This document shows positions 41,440 through 51,304 of a DNA stretch of 64,000 nt, one piece after another. This stretch comes from Flavobacteriales bacterium (GTDB taxonomy: Bacteria; Bacteroidota; Bacteroidia; Flavobacteriales_G; Salibacteraceae), in contig JABJJW010000012.1 in the NCBI GenBank assembly GCA_018660685.1, positions 124,001-188,000 on the forward strand, read 5' to 3'. Below the pieces are notes generated by a model that did not search any database, was not told the origin of the DNA, and saw only the letters and a list, made by a program, of their open reading frames with translations. The translations under genes and the position numbers were made by a program. How positions within the stretch are numbered: position 1 is the stretch's first letter; every line of letters starts with the position of its first letter.

Positions 41440-44409
41440 ATGAAGTATGTTACTCTATCACTATTCTTTTTTGTCTTAATGCTCGGCTTATCGAGCGAAG
41501 CTCAAATTGTGTTTAATCGAACCGAACACGACTTCGGGAATATCTCCACTTCTCAACACAGTTTTGAGCAAGATTTCATCTTTCGAAACACCGGAATTGC
41601 CCCAATTAAAATTCTCTCGGTTAAAGCCGTGAGTGGAGTTCTGTCCTTCGTTCATACAAGATCAGAGGTTCTTAGCAAGGAGTATGGGTTTGTCAAAATC
41701 AAATTATTGACTGAAGAAAGCGACGGGCTCTTTCACGATGAGGTTTACATTACTCTGAAACAAGGTGATGAACTATTAAGTGAAGTTCTGTATGTCCGTG
41801 CCAACATATCAGATGATGGGACGACCCAAGAACGACAGTTTCAAGATGGTGTGATTTCTACTTCCGTGGAAGTATCGCCAGAAGACATTGAGACGATGGA
41901 AGGGTTTATGGGTGATGACAAGCTTAAAAAAGCTGAATCAGAGTTAGTCTACTTAAAGAAGCAAGTTTCACTAAAAGATGAGTTAATCTCCAAACTGAGT
42001 AGTGATCTTTATCAGCAGTCAGAGGAGAAAAATGAAAATTTGAACCGCCTTGCAGAGCTCGAAAAAACTTTGCAGACAGATGGGGCTAGTAGCTCAGAGG
42101 CTGTGGCTCAAATTCAAGAACTCACTACTCGACTGATGTCGATGAAATCTTCAGACAGTCTTCTACGCCAAGAAATTGACTCACAGGAAGACCTTTTCGC
42201 ACGATTGCAAACTCAAGCTGATTCAGCTCAACAGCACGCAGTTAATCTAAGTACAGAGCTAAAAACACGATTTGACTCTGAAGCGAAAGCGATCGAAAAA
42301 GCCCAAGATCTTCAAGCAGATTTGGATGCTCAGAAAGACCGAGAGCTCTTGCAACAAGCTCACATAGATTCACTGCAGTACGTGCTCAGCGCAACTCAAT
42401 CTTCGAGTGAATCTACCCAAGATGAGATTCAGCGCCTACAGGGGGAGTTGGCAATGAAAGTGAAGGAACAAGATATGCAGAGCGATCACATGAACGAGCA
42501 GCAGCAGAAGATCGAATTACTGAAATCAGAAAAGGAATTATTCGCCAATTCGACCGATAGTCTCAATCAATATTTAGCCAAAAGCAACAAGAGCAATGAA
42601 GAGCTTGAATCCAAGCTCACTGCGAGTTCCAGCAGATTGAATGAATATGAAAATCGGCTAGATAGTTTGAACTATCTCGTGAAAATCACGAGTACTCAGA
42701 GCGACAGCTCAACCACGGAACTTCTAGCCCTTCGAAAGAAACTATCGGAGATGGAAAGTGCCGACGAAAAGCTTCATATCCAACTCAATGATCGAGAGGC
42801 TGAATTGACCGCTCTCCAACAAGAAAAGGCCTATTTAGAACATTCAAGCGACAGCGTTTCGTCTTATCTTTCTGAAGCAGCCAAAGCCAATGAACAACTA
42901 CAAGATGAGTTGAAAAGCAGTAGTTCTCTTGTGGAAACCTATGCCAATCAAATCGATAGCCTATCCATAGTCGCGAGTCAACGTGGAGCAAACTCGGATA
43001 GTACTGCTGCCCAACTCGTTCAATTGAATTCCGTTATTAAGTCCTATGAAAAGTCCGAGTTGGCGCTTGCATCTCAACTAAAACTTCGAGAAGAGGAATT
43101 GACTTCTATACAAGATGAGAAAGCGACACTTGAAGTTTCGAGTGATAGCATCTCCACTTTCTTGGAAAACGCTGCAGAAGAAAATGCTGATCTTCAAGAA
43201 AAGCTGATGGCGAGTTCATCGCTTGTCAAATCCTATGCTACTCGCATCGATAGTATTTCAAATCTTGCTGTGTCATCACGTTCCTATACGGACAGTTCTT
43301 CTCAGGCACTTCAGGAGATGAAGTCCAAACTTGCCTCGATTCGGGATCAAGATTCAAAACTCAGAGATGAACTTGAGACGAAGGACAACCAAATAGAATA
43401 GATAACAGAAGAAAAGAATCTTGCTAGGAAGAACATGAAGGCACTGGAACACGCCCCTGGACGACAAGTTGACCTTGCTCAATCCTTAATGCATAAAATC
43501 AACTCTCTTTCGAAAAAGGAGAGTGAAGCCAGAATTGAACTTACCATACTCCAAGATGATTTTAAGCAGAGTAGGATTAAAGAAGACAGTGCTCGCAAAG
43601 CGGTGTACAATTTGACTCTCATCATGCAAGAAAAGCAAGAGTCCATCAGCCAATTAGAGGACAAATTATACAACAAGGATGAAGAATTAGCGGACTCCAA
43701 AAAAGAGATAAACCACATTCAAGCTGCACTCAATGACAAGAACGACGCGTTAAAAACTGCGGATCGTCGAGCCGATTCATTACGCACCATTGTCCAAAGG
43801 TCGGAATCTGGTTCGGGCGATTATCAAAATCAAATTAACTCCCTAAAACAACAGATTGCTAGTACAGAACGGAATAAGACTGAGCTGACTGCGGAGGCTA
43901 TCGAACTCGAGAGCAAGCTTCAAAATGCCCACATGAGTAACGAAATTGTGTTCAAGGAACTCAAGTCGGAAGTCGACCTCATCAGAAACGATCGGGATGA
44001 CTATCGCACGAAGTATCGAGAAGCAATGAAAGAAGTGGAGATGTTGAATGAGGCATTAGCTGAAAGTCGAACCAGCGAAGCAAATTTGAAAGCCTTCGTC
44101 AATGAAATGGATGTCAATCCAAAATCCTTTTCAACCAAAGATGTAGCGGGTGTGGTATTTCGGGTGAGCTTCAGAACGAGTAAAGCACGCCTATCGACCA
44201 ATTCATTTCCTGACATTCAAGAAGAGGTATTTGAGTATGAAGAAAATGAAAAATACCGTTATGCCGCTGGCGAGTTGATTGACATTAATTCAGCCTTCGC
44301 ATTGAAGAACAAACTCAAATCACAAGGGTATAATCTAGCTGCAATAGTCGCATTCCGTGATGGTAAAAGAATCACGCTGAAAGAAGCGCTCGAAACAGCC
44401 GAAAACTAG
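41440..44409 (+). pseudogene. Large secreted coiled-coil protein with SPOR-like end, interrupted by TAG
   Basis: One frame of 990 codons is broken only by a TAG at 43399-43401 (codon 654). It encodes a signal peptide (MKYVTLSLFFFVLMLGLSSEAQ), a DUF1573-like domain (FNRTEHDFGNISTSQHSFEQ), a long coiled coil, and a SPOR-like C-terminus ending AFRDGKRITLKEALE. Three tandem 98-residue repeats start at residues 371, 469 and 567 (nt 42550, 42844, 43138). The stop falls on the column that is Ala in unit 1 and Ser in unit 2 (LTALQQEK, LTSIQDEK), so TCG to TAG is a simple origin. A 324-residue restart at 43435 would lack the export signal. Confidence 0.8.
42550..43400 (+). repeat. Tandem 98-residue coding repeats
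   Basis: Units of about 294 bp start at 42550, 42844 and 43138; each opens S-x-D-S-(V/I/L)-xx-(Y/F)-L and contains ASSSxxxxYxxxIDSL. Unit 3 is cut by the TAG. Residue divergence is large, so the duplication is old. Confidence 0.75.
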
Positions 44410-46331
44410 TCTATCACTACAAATATCAAGTGAGCTACGTTCGATCCAGCGACGTACTGAGCGGTGTAAACCCCAACCGGGAGACCGTTTACTTCCACTC
44501 CATTTCCTTGCAGGTTTTGAGAGCTCACTAACTGACCAGATTGGTTGAATATTTGAAGGGTTCCTCCTAACTCGCCGTCAACTTGGATGATCAAGTTGTC
44601 AGAAGTCGGGTTTGGATAAGCCTTCATTCCGATCGTTCCTAATTCTGCAATGCCAGTTGGATAATCCATGGTCTCTTCTTCACCAATTTGATACCCCACT
44701 GTGAATGACAGCTCTTGCTCGCATCCAAACTCATTGTCGAACATATGCAACGGTGGGAAGAACTCCCCATCTTCTCCACTGTGAAGCCAAATTCGGCCAT
44801 TACCATCATTGTTCGCAAAGAAGCTGAGTCCATCACATCCAGAATCGGTTACTTTCAGTGTATAACAACCTGGGCTATCAAACTTGACCGTATCAGTGTA
44901 GGCGGTGTTTGAAAAACCTGAATTGCGCTCATAGATAACGTCACCACGATCAGATACAACTTTATACTTCGTCTCATTACCAGCAGCATTCGAATTGTAT
45001 GCGATTACAATTTTGTCCGGGAAAACTGGGGTGTCCTCAAATCTAGATTGAAAATGATTGTTTCCTTCATAGCCGTCTTCACCTAGATTCACTCCAACGA
45101 TTTTTACGTGAAAGATATTCTTCGTTTTTCCTCCAAACAGCCATTTGTCATAGGCCGGAAGTGATACTGTGGTACTATGTCCAGGAGCAAGAGACCCGGT
45201 CCATTCGTGACGGATTATTTCTGGACTTCCTTCGACCCAGAATTCGAAACTGACTTTCGTAACATTGTCCGCTCCAGAATTGGAAATCACAACCTCTGGA
45301 TTGTTGCAAATTGGATTGACATCCCAAACGCGGTCATTCATTGATGGCTTCGTCACGTCATCAATAGCCACATCTGTTTGAAAATTCCAATCACCGTACT
45401 GAAAAATCGTCGATTCGATAATATACTGCGGATCAAATCCCGCGCCTCCTGTGTAGTTGTATGACTCCCAATCAATATTGAACTCGTTGTCTTGTCCAGC
45501 AGTTATAAAAAGGCCAATTTCTGTGTCGAACCTTTTAGTCTGGGCACCTGGACACCATCCAGCTCTGTCGTAGATCCATGTCCCAGTTTGACCTTCAAGA
45601 GGATTGCTTCCACAATCGTCTCTCCAAACATCTTCCTTAACCGCTTCTGTATTATTCACTTTTAAGCTGTACCACTTTTTGCAGAATTCTGCGCAATTTT
45701 CATTTCCGCCAAAACTGTGACCAGAAGCAACCAAACGGTGCTTAGCGCTTGCAGCATCTGCATGGATAGCAATGTCCGTAGGAACAAGATGATCTTCTAT
45801 AGGATTCGTCGAGAAACCATATTTAAATGTGCCGTCATAGAGCGTTGAAACCTCAAGGACCTCGCGCGGAGGCGTCCCTTCAATGAAATCGAAATCCACG
45901 GTCACTGTGAAACCATTTTGCCAGCCGCCGTAATGTGCTCGAACGATTCGCTCACCATTGAGAATCGGAGCATAATCTGTAACGTCGATGACCCATGTAT
46001 GTTTCCAACTAGAATTCTTGTCACCTGCATAGGGCGTAATGATTCGAGTCATTTCAACCCATCGCGTGGTTGAATCATTGACTTCATCCCCAATTTCAAT
46101 TTTGGTCGTATAATCCCATTCGCTGCAGCCGACTCCCGGACAACCGAGCGTGTAGTACATCAGAATTCTGCGGTATTCACCTGTTGCTGGAAACTGAGTT
46201 GTATCATACCAATTTCCATTCCAATCCCAATGAGTATTCTGATGGGATTGGACTCTTGTTGTGTCTCCTTCTGCGGCTTTAATGTTCGCTAGAAAAAACA
46301 ATATGGCTAAAACAGTAAATAATGATTTCAT
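44406..46331 (-). CDS. PNGase F-like secreted protein with type IX sorting domain
   Basis: A signal peptide (MKSLFTVLAILFFLANIKA) precedes two beta-sandwich lobes like the N- and C-domains of peptide-N-glycosidase F: LMYYTLGCPGVGCSEWDYTTKIEI, GHSFGGNENCAEFCKKWYSL and TWIYDRAGWCPGAQTKRFD. Family enzymes remove N-glycans from glycoproteins; the acidic catalytic residues could not be placed confidently, so activity is an inference. The C-terminus (GMKAYPNPTSDNLIIQVDG ... GVYTAQYVAG) is a T9SS type A sorting domain. Its 3' end overlaps the coiled-coil pseudogene by four bases. Confidence 0.8.
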   Translation of the reverse strand: MKSLFTVLAILFFLANIKAAEGDTTRVQSHQNTHWDWNGNWYDTTQFPATGEYRRILMYYTLGCPGVGCSEWDYTTKIEIGDEVNDSTTRWVEMTRIITPYAGDKNSSWKHTWVIDVTDYAPILNGERIVRAHYGGWQNGFTVTVDFDFIEGTPPREVLEVSTLYDGTFKYGFSTNPIEDHLVPTDIAIHADAASAKHRLVASGHSFGGNENCAEFCKKWYSLKVNNTEAVKEDVWRDDCGSNPLEGQTGTWIYDRAGWCPGAQTKRFDTEIGLFITAGQDNEFNIDWESYNYTGGAGFDPQYIIESTIFQYGDWNFQTDVAIDDVTKPSMNDRVWDVNPICNNPEVVISNSGADNVTKVSFEFWVEGSPEIIRHEWTGSLAPGHSTTVSLPAYDKWLFGGKTKNIFHVKIVGVNLGEDGYEGNNHFQSRFEDTPVFPDKIVIAYNSNAAGNETKYKVVSDRGDVIYERNSGFSNTAYTDTVKFDSPGCYTLKVTDSGCDGLSFFANNDGNGRIWLHSGEDGEFFPPLHMFDNEFGCEQELSFTVGYQIGEEETMDYPTGIAELGTIGMKAYPNPTSDNLIIQVDGELGGTLQIFNQSGQLVSSQNLQGNGVEVNGLPVGVYTAQYVAGSNVAHLIFVVID

Positions 46332-46383
46332 AGTAGACAGAATTATTCAGTCGTTGAAGATAAGAGTTCTCTTGATCGTCATA

Positions 46384-46391
46384 TAGATTTG
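46384..46391 (+). promoter_or_regulatory. Candidate -7 element for aat
   Basis: TAGATTTG matches TAnnTTTG, eight bases before the aat ATG at 46400, so the leader would be very short. Confidence 0.35.
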
Positions 46392-46399
46392 CAAGCATT

Positions 46400-47086
46400 A
46401 TGCGAGGCCCTAGGATACCTAGCTTAGAATTTCCACCTGTTGAATTAGCAGATGACAATGGTCTGCTTGCCTATGGAGGGGATCTGACGATAGAGCGTTT
46501 GGTTTCTGCGTATGAATCTGGCGTATTCCCATGGTACGAAGCCACACAGCCAATTCTATGGTGGGCACCTCCAAAAAGAATGGTTCTTTATCCTCAAGAA
46601 CTAAAAATGAGCAAATCCCTGGCTCAGTCTATCCGGAATCGGGGGTTTGAACTAAGGATTGATACCGCTTTCTCCAACATGATTGAACTATGCGCTGAAA
46701 CTCCAAGGTCCGGTCAAAATGGAACTTGGCTGACCGAAGAAATGCAAAAAGCATATGTGAAACTTCACGACGAAGGGTTTGCTCATTCATTCGAAATTTG
46801 GCGGGATGATGAGTTGGTCGGCGGTTTGTATGGCCTGTGCTTAGGGAAGGCATTCTTTGGTGAATCAATGTTCAGCAAGGCGAGAGATGCGAGCAAAGTC
46901 GCATTTTATCACTTATCGGAATTCTCGAAGAAACACGACATCAAGTTCATCGATTGTCAGTTGCACACTACCCACTTGGAGTCTTTAGGCGCGAAGGAAG
47001 TTGCAAGAAAACAGTTTATGAAAGAGCTAAAAGAGGCACTTGCCTATCCAGATCGCTGTGAAAAGTGGACTAACGAGATAAAGTAA
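46400..47086 (+). CDS. aat: Leucyl/phenylalanyl-tRNA--protein transferase
   Basis: The 228-residue protein matches Aat throughout: GLLAYGGDLTIERLVSAYESGVFPWYE, PILWWAPPKRMVLYPQELKMSKSL, GTWLTEEMQKAYVKLHDEGFAHSFEIW and GLYGLCLGKAFFGESMFS. It transfers Leu or Phe from tRNA to proteins with N-terminal Arg or Lys, marking them for ClpS/ClpAP degradation. The gene stands alone. A ClpP-like protease lies 11 kb away, but no clpA or clpS is in the window. Confidence 0.96.
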   Translation: MRGPRIPSLEFPPVELADDNGLLAYGGDLTIERLVSAYESGVFPWYEATQPILWWAPPKRMVLYPQELKMSKSLAQSIRNRGFELRIDTAFSNMIELCAETPRSGQNGTWLTEEMQKAYVKLHDEGFAHSFEIWRDDELVGGLYGLCLGKAFFGESMFSKARDASKVAFYHLSEFSKKHDIKFIDCQLHTTHLESLGAKEVARKQFMKELKEALAYPDRCEKWTNEIK

Positions 47087-47247
47087 CCGCATTGAAATTC
47101 TTATGAAAAGAAACCATTCCTTTGCGCGCTCAAATCGATTGGTATTTGATTGGTTGTCAAGCATTAGTCTTCAGCCTGTTCAAATCGCTAGGAAATCGAG
47201 TAAACATTCACAATACTCAGCAACTATGACTGAGAAATTGATCTAGT

Positions 47248-47523
47248 ATGGCAGAAGTTACCATAGAAATCGACGGAAAGGATCGGGTTATTCAAGTTAG
47301 AGAAGACCAAAAAATTCTTGATGTAGCACTTGATAATGGAATCGATGCTCCATTCTCATGCAGAAGCGCAATTTGTTCAACTTGCATGGCGAAGCTCGTG
47401 GAAGGGAAGGTTGAAATGGAAATGAACCATGTTCTGACCGATGAAGAATTGGAAGAAGGATTCATCGTAACATGTCAGTCGCATCCAAAAACTGACAAAG
47501 TCAAGATTAGCTACGACGTCTAG
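47248..47523 (+). CDS. 2Fe-2S ferredoxin
   Basis: The 91-residue plant-type ferredoxin has cluster ligands in PFSCRSAICSTCMAKL (Cys at spacing 4 and 2) and the fourth in FIVTCQSHP. It resembles the C-terminal ferredoxin domain of PaaE-like reductases but stands free. It carries electrons for oxygenases or other redox enzymes; no partner is adjacent. Its 3' end overlaps the convergent DUF3108 gene by four bases. Confidence 0.93.
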   Translation: MAEVTIEIDGKDRVIQVREDQKILDVALDNGIDAPFSCRSAICSTCMAKLVEGKVEMEMNHVLTDEELEEGFIVTCQSHPKTDKVKISYDV

Positions 47524-48335
47524 CCTCCAAGCGGATATTTCAAGCCTTTAATTTTCTTTATTTCAGACCGAATTGATCCAATTCTAATATCGGTTTCAAC
47601 GTAGATTGGAATTCTGTTCTGATCCGCGGTAAACCAAACTTTCATTCGTTCGCCTTCCCGGAAGATGGATCCGGCAACTAGGAGCGGTGCAATTACATGG
47701 CACTGTAACTCCCCAAATTCATCATGGTCGTATGTGTCTCTTCCGAGATACTTCAGATATAAGTCATGGGTCTCTCGATCAATGACCATTTTGATTGGGA
47801 TGCGCTGTCCTATTTCATACGAATCAAAATCGAGATTTCGATAGTGGTACATCATTGTAAGAACATCGAAGCTCCCATCAATCAATTGAACGGTATCCAC
47901 CTTAATCGGGCGCTCTTTTTCCTTTAGTACGGAGTAAATTTTTTGCGATGAATGATCGTAAAGATTTTGCTCGTAGAAGTAAAAACTCCCCTCGTTTACA
48001 TCTCGCGTAAAACGCTGTGGTTTAAGTCCATCAATCGCAGAGTAAGCAGAATATGTGTCTCTCACTTCGAAGAACCAATCATACCTTTTATGGGTCTTCC
48101 CAAACCCTTGAAATCGAAAACAAATCTGACCCCTAAAGATTTCTTCTTGAATCGAAAAAGTCACAGAACCTGCCCCAACCCACATTCCCCACAAATGATA
48201 GAACACCTCATAGGAGAGTTCTTCACCCGCATCGAAATGGTTTTGCTGAGCACTGGATTCTCTTGAAGATAGAAATGCAGCCGCGAAAATTAAAATCAGG
48301 ATAAAGGACCTAGTATTAAGCCTAGCCTTCCTCAA
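47520..48335 (-). CDS. DUF3108 secreted protein
   Basis: After a basic head and hydrophobic segment (SFILILIFAAAFLSSRESSAQ) comes FDAGEELSYEVFYHLWGMWVGAGSVTFSIQEE, the beta-sandwich start of DUF3108. The domain is thought to be periplasmic or outer-membrane-associated, with unknown function. The start must be TTG at 48335, since no ATG or GTG precedes the signal. That TTG lies inside the end of the DUF1573 gene, a 14-base overlap, so the pair is translationally coupled. Confidence 0.85.
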   Translation of the reverse strand: MRKARLNTRSFILILIFAAAFLSSRESSAQQNHFDAGEELSYEVFYHLWGMWVGAGSVTFSIQEEIFRGQICFRFQGFGKTHKRYDWFFEVRDTYSAYSAIDGLKPQRFTRDVNEGSFYFYEQNLYDHSSQKIYSVLKEKERPIKVDTVQLIDGSFDVLTMMYHYRNLDFDSYEIGQRIPIKMVIDRETHDLYLKYLGRDTYDHDEFGELQCHVIAPLLVAGSIFREGERMKVWFTADQNRIPIYVETDIRIGSIRSEIKKIKGLKYPLGG

Positions 48336-48876
48336 CCTCCTCGACCATGGCTGTAATTTGTAAAACAGTCTGCTCTGGTTGCGTGTTCGCTGTTAGCGTA
48401 ACAGCTTTCGTTTGATTTCCTTTCTGAGTTCCCGGCTTGTATTCAACTTCAATTTCACCTGTTGCTCCTGGAGCGATTGGCTCTTTTGGATATTTTGGTA
48501 CCGTACAACCACATGATCCCTTAGCATCTTGTATAATCAAAGGTTCATTACCCGTGTTGGTAAATTCGAAGATGTGTGTGTTTTCAGAATTTTGCTCAAT
48601 ATTCCCAAAATCCCATTCTTGTACAGCAAAGGCCATGGATGTAGTCGGTCCAACAGGCTTCGCAACTTCTTCGGGAGCATCATAATTCAATTGTTCTCCA
48701 AATTGTACACTTTGTGATTCTTCGTTCGGAATGGTCGATTCGACAATTCCTTCAGACATTGAAGGCGTTTCAATCACACGTCCTCCACCTCGGTCCATGG
48801 TGAATATTAGTGCCGTATTTAATACTGTCAAGGCTGCGACGCCATACAGAATATAAGTTTTCATTTGATCATCCAT
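48322..48876 (-). CDS. Membrane-anchored DUF1573 protein
   Basis: An N-terminal membrane helix (YILYGVAALTVLNTALIFTM) is followed by a linker rich in Glu and Pro and a DUF1573 immunoglobulin-like domain (AFAVQEWDFGNIEQNSENTHIFEFTNTGNEPLIIQDAKGSCGCTVPKYPKEPIAPGATGEIEVEY). The paired Cys of GSCGCTVP is characteristic of this Bacteroidota periplasmic family. The role is not known; it is coupled to DUF3108. Confidence 0.88.
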   Translation of the reverse strand: MDDQMKTYILYGVAALTVLNTALIFTMDRGGGRVIETPSMSEGIVESTIPNEESQSVQFGEQLNYDAPEEVAKPVGPTTSMAFAVQEWDFGNIEQNSENTHIFEFTNTGNEPLIIQDAKGSCGCTVPKYPKEPIAPGATGEIEVEYKPGTQKGNQTKAVTLTANTQPEQTVLQITAMVEEVEEG

Positions 48877-48911
48877 CTTTCTTTGATTTGAACTGCGAAA
48901 TTATAAATTGA

Positions 48912-50489
48912 CTACTTCAATCCGAGATCGTTTATTGTTCCATTTTCAAGTTGGTCCAATGCCGTTTGAATGTCATCGTCAAATGCAGAAGAAACAACGA
49001 AGTGGTCAGAGTAGCCAAAGGAAAAACGAGCAATGAGTGATTTCACATCTCCTTCTATCAGATCCCGATTGGCTTCATATTCCTTCTTACTCATCTTGAT
49101 TCCTCTTCGTTCGACAAACTCTCTAAATAAGAATCGATCTGAAGCTGACACAACATATTCCTCATCGAACTTTTCAATGTTCTTAAACTTCGTTTGAATT
49201 GCGATGTAATGAATGCGAGAGTAACGCATCGCAAACCCCATGATTAAGTTCCGAGTTTGAATCTCGCTGATCGACGCTTCTGAACTTAGCTCTCTTACAG
49301 GGACGAACACATCCGGAATAATTCCTCCGCCTCCATAAACTTTGCGATGGAGTGGGGTGTAATAAACCTCTGCCTCATCTACATTAATCGAATCCTGTGA
49401 AAAGTACTCACCTCGTTCACGCCTCTCTTTCAAATCAGATTTGTACTCCTTTAAATCATGATTATACGGTCGCTGAATCGATCTTCCTGTGGGTGTGTAA
49501 TATCGTGACATCGTAAGTCTCATTGCTGAACCATCGCTGAATTCTATCGTCCTTTGCACAAGGCCTTTCCCGTATGATCGCCTTCCTACAAGCAACCCTC
49601 GATCGAGATCTTGGATGGCACCGGCGAGAATTTCACTTGCCGAAGCAGAATGCTGGTCAATGAGTACGATAAGGTCGCCATCTGTGAATCTCCCTCCGGA
49701 AGTAGCATAGGTTTCACGTCGTGGTTGGTGCAATCCTTCGGTATAGACAATCATCTTTCGGTCCTCTAAAAATTCATCTGCAATTTTAATCGCCACGTTC
49801 AGGTATCCGCCTCCATTTCCGCGAAGGTCAAGGATGAGGTTTCTGCACTTCTTTCGCTTCAGCTTGTCCAACGATTTTCTGAATTCATCTAGGCTCGTCG
49901 AACTGAAGCGAGTTAGTTTAATGTAGCCAGTACGAGAGTTGAGCATGAAAAAAGCGGGTACACTAATCATAGCCACTTCATCCTTTTTGATATCAAAAGA
50001 CTTCTGAAAAAACACATCCTTTCTCGTCGCGATCATGTTAATTGACTCCATCCCCTCTCCTTTGAGCAACTCATTCATCTTGCTCATTCGAGATGTATTT
50101 CCAGAAATTGAATCTCCCGAAATAACGATAAGTTGATCCCCTACTTCGAGCCCCACTTTGTCTGCTGGGCTCTTTTTAGAAACGTCGACAAGAACCAGCG
50201 TATCATCAATAATCTGATATCGAATCCCAATACCCTCATATTTTCCCTTCAGTGGCTCACTAGCGAGCTCGTATGCTCTCTTATCCAGATAAATGCTGTG
50301 AGGGTCTAATTCCTCCAACATACGTCTCATACCTTCTTCAATCAGTCCGTGTGTTTCCACGCTATCAACATATTTCTGATCGAGGCTGATCAGAAACTTG
50401 TGAAACTTGGTTATGTCCGATTGGAGGTCGTTTTGAGCAAAACCAACGACAGGTACAATCAACAAAAGAAATAGGACGATCCTACTCAT
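48912..50489 (-). CDS. S41-family C-terminal processing peptidase
   Basis: A signal peptide (MSRIVLFLLLIVPVVGFAQ) precedes a PDZ domain (EGIGIRYQIIDDTLVLVDVSKKSPADKVGLEVGDQLI) and the S41 catalytic domain, with nucleophile Ser in DQHSASASEILAGAIQDL and Lys in GRRSYGKGLVQ (Ser-Lys dyad). A C-terminal helical tail of about 150 residues is longer than in E. coli Prc-type short forms. It trims C-termini in the periplasm and probably processes envelope proteins. Confidence 0.92.
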   Translation of the reverse strand: MSRIVLFLLLIVPVVGFAQNDLQSDITKFHKFLISLDQKYVDSVETHGLIEEGMRRMLEELDPHSIYLDKRAYELASEPLKGKYEGIGIRYQIIDDTLVLVDVSKKSPADKVGLEVGDQLIVISGDSISGNTSRMSKMNELLKGEGMESINMIATRKDVFFQKSFDIKKDEVAMISVPAFFMLNSRTGYIKLTRFSSTSLDEFRKSLDKLKRKKCRNLILDLRGNGGGYLNVAIKIADEFLEDRKMIVYTEGLHQPRRETYATSGGRFTDGDLIVLIDQHSASASEILAGAIQDLDRGLLVGRRSYGKGLVQRTIEFSDGSAMRLTMSRYYTPTGRSIQRPYNHDLKEYKSDLKERRERGEYFSQDSINVDEAEVYYTPLHRKVYGGGGIIPDVFVPVRELSSEASISEIQTRNLIMGFAMRYSRIHYIAIQTKFKNIEKFDEEYVVSASDRFLFREFVERRGIKMSKKEYEANRDLIEGDVKSLIARFSFGYSDHFVVSSAFDDDIQTALDQLENGTINDLGLK

Positions 50490-50586
50490 GCATTCGAAGT
50501 TAGAGGATTCTAATATGGATACCTACATCGGAGTTTCGAAGTTTCAACATTGCATTTTGGCATAAGCCTTGCTTCTTGCATAGAAA

Positions 50587-51279
50587 ATGGAGGTAATCAT
50601 GATTAAAGTAAAAAGTATCAAAATCGCATTTGTTGGAATGATCGTCTTCTTGTCGCTCGGCTCATCGGCCTCTTCCTTCAACTTGAGAATGGCTCATCCT
50701 GGAATCTACGATGTCTATATAGATGGCCAAGTATTTACAGTTCGCGGAAATCAGCTCGAATTGAACCATCTCAATCCCGGGATTATGGAAATTCAAATTG
50801 TGCGTCACTCTCGAGATCCAAGGAGAAACCCAAGGGCCGCGTCTCGACTCGTCTTTCGAGAAATGATTCGAATCCCAGCTCACACGAGGATTCAGGCCAG
50901 GTTTGGACGTCAAGGAATGGACATTGATTACATGCCATTAAGAAGAAATCATCCAACACAATGTGTTGTTGAGACAAAGCCATACACATCGCCAGTTTAT
51001 GGAATGCACTCGCAAGATTTTGATCGACTGATGTTCGACTTAGATCAAACCGCATTCGATCAAACCAAAATCAGCATTGCACGGGCTGCAATTCGCAACA
51101 ACGGAATAACAACAGATCAAATGGCGATCATCCTGGAATCTGTCAGTTTTGATTCTCGCAGATTGGAACTCGCTAAATATGCGTATCAATATTGTGTCGA
51201 TCCAATGAATTACTATCAGCTTGCTGGCACATTCACATTTGACAGCAATGCACGCCGATTGATGCAATATATAGGATAA
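50587..51279 (+). CDS. DUF4476 secreted protein
   Basis: The N-terminal region has a signal-like segment (IKIAFVGMIVFLSLGSSASS), a small beta domain, and a C-terminal DUF4476 helical bundle: AFDQTKISIARAAIRNNGITTDQMAIILESVSFDSRRLELAKYAYQYCVDPMNYY. DUF4476 resembles a helical repeat used in Bacteroidota envelope proteins; function is unknown. It ends just before a perfect bidirectional terminator. Confidence 0.8.
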   Translation: MEVIMIKVKSIKIAFVGMIVFLSLGSSASSFNLRMAHPGIYDVYIDGQVFTVRGNQLELNHLNPGIMEIQIVRHSRDPRRNPRAASRLVFREMIRIPAHTRIQARFGRQGMDIDYMPLRRNHPTQCVVETKPYTSPVYGMHSQDFDRLMFDLDQTAFDQTKISIARAAIRNNGITTDQMAIILESVSFDSRRLELAKYAYQYCVDPMNYYQLAGTFTFDSNARRLMQYIG

Positions 51280-51280
51280 A

Positions 51281-51304
51281 AAAAGGGCTCGTATGAGCCC
51301 TTTT
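51281..51304. terminator. Bidirectional terminator between convergent genes
   Basis: Arms AAAAGGGCTC (51281-51290) and GAGCCCTTTT (51295-51304) form a perfect 10-bp stem with a GTAT loop. A/T runs flank both sides, so it serves the DUF4476 gene and the nuclease gene that converge on it. Confidence 0.93.

Noticed and set aside
43435-44409. A separate 324-residue coiled-coil gene
   Set aside because: It is in the same frame as the gene ending at 43401 and shares the coiled coil and repeat register; it lacks its own signal peptide.
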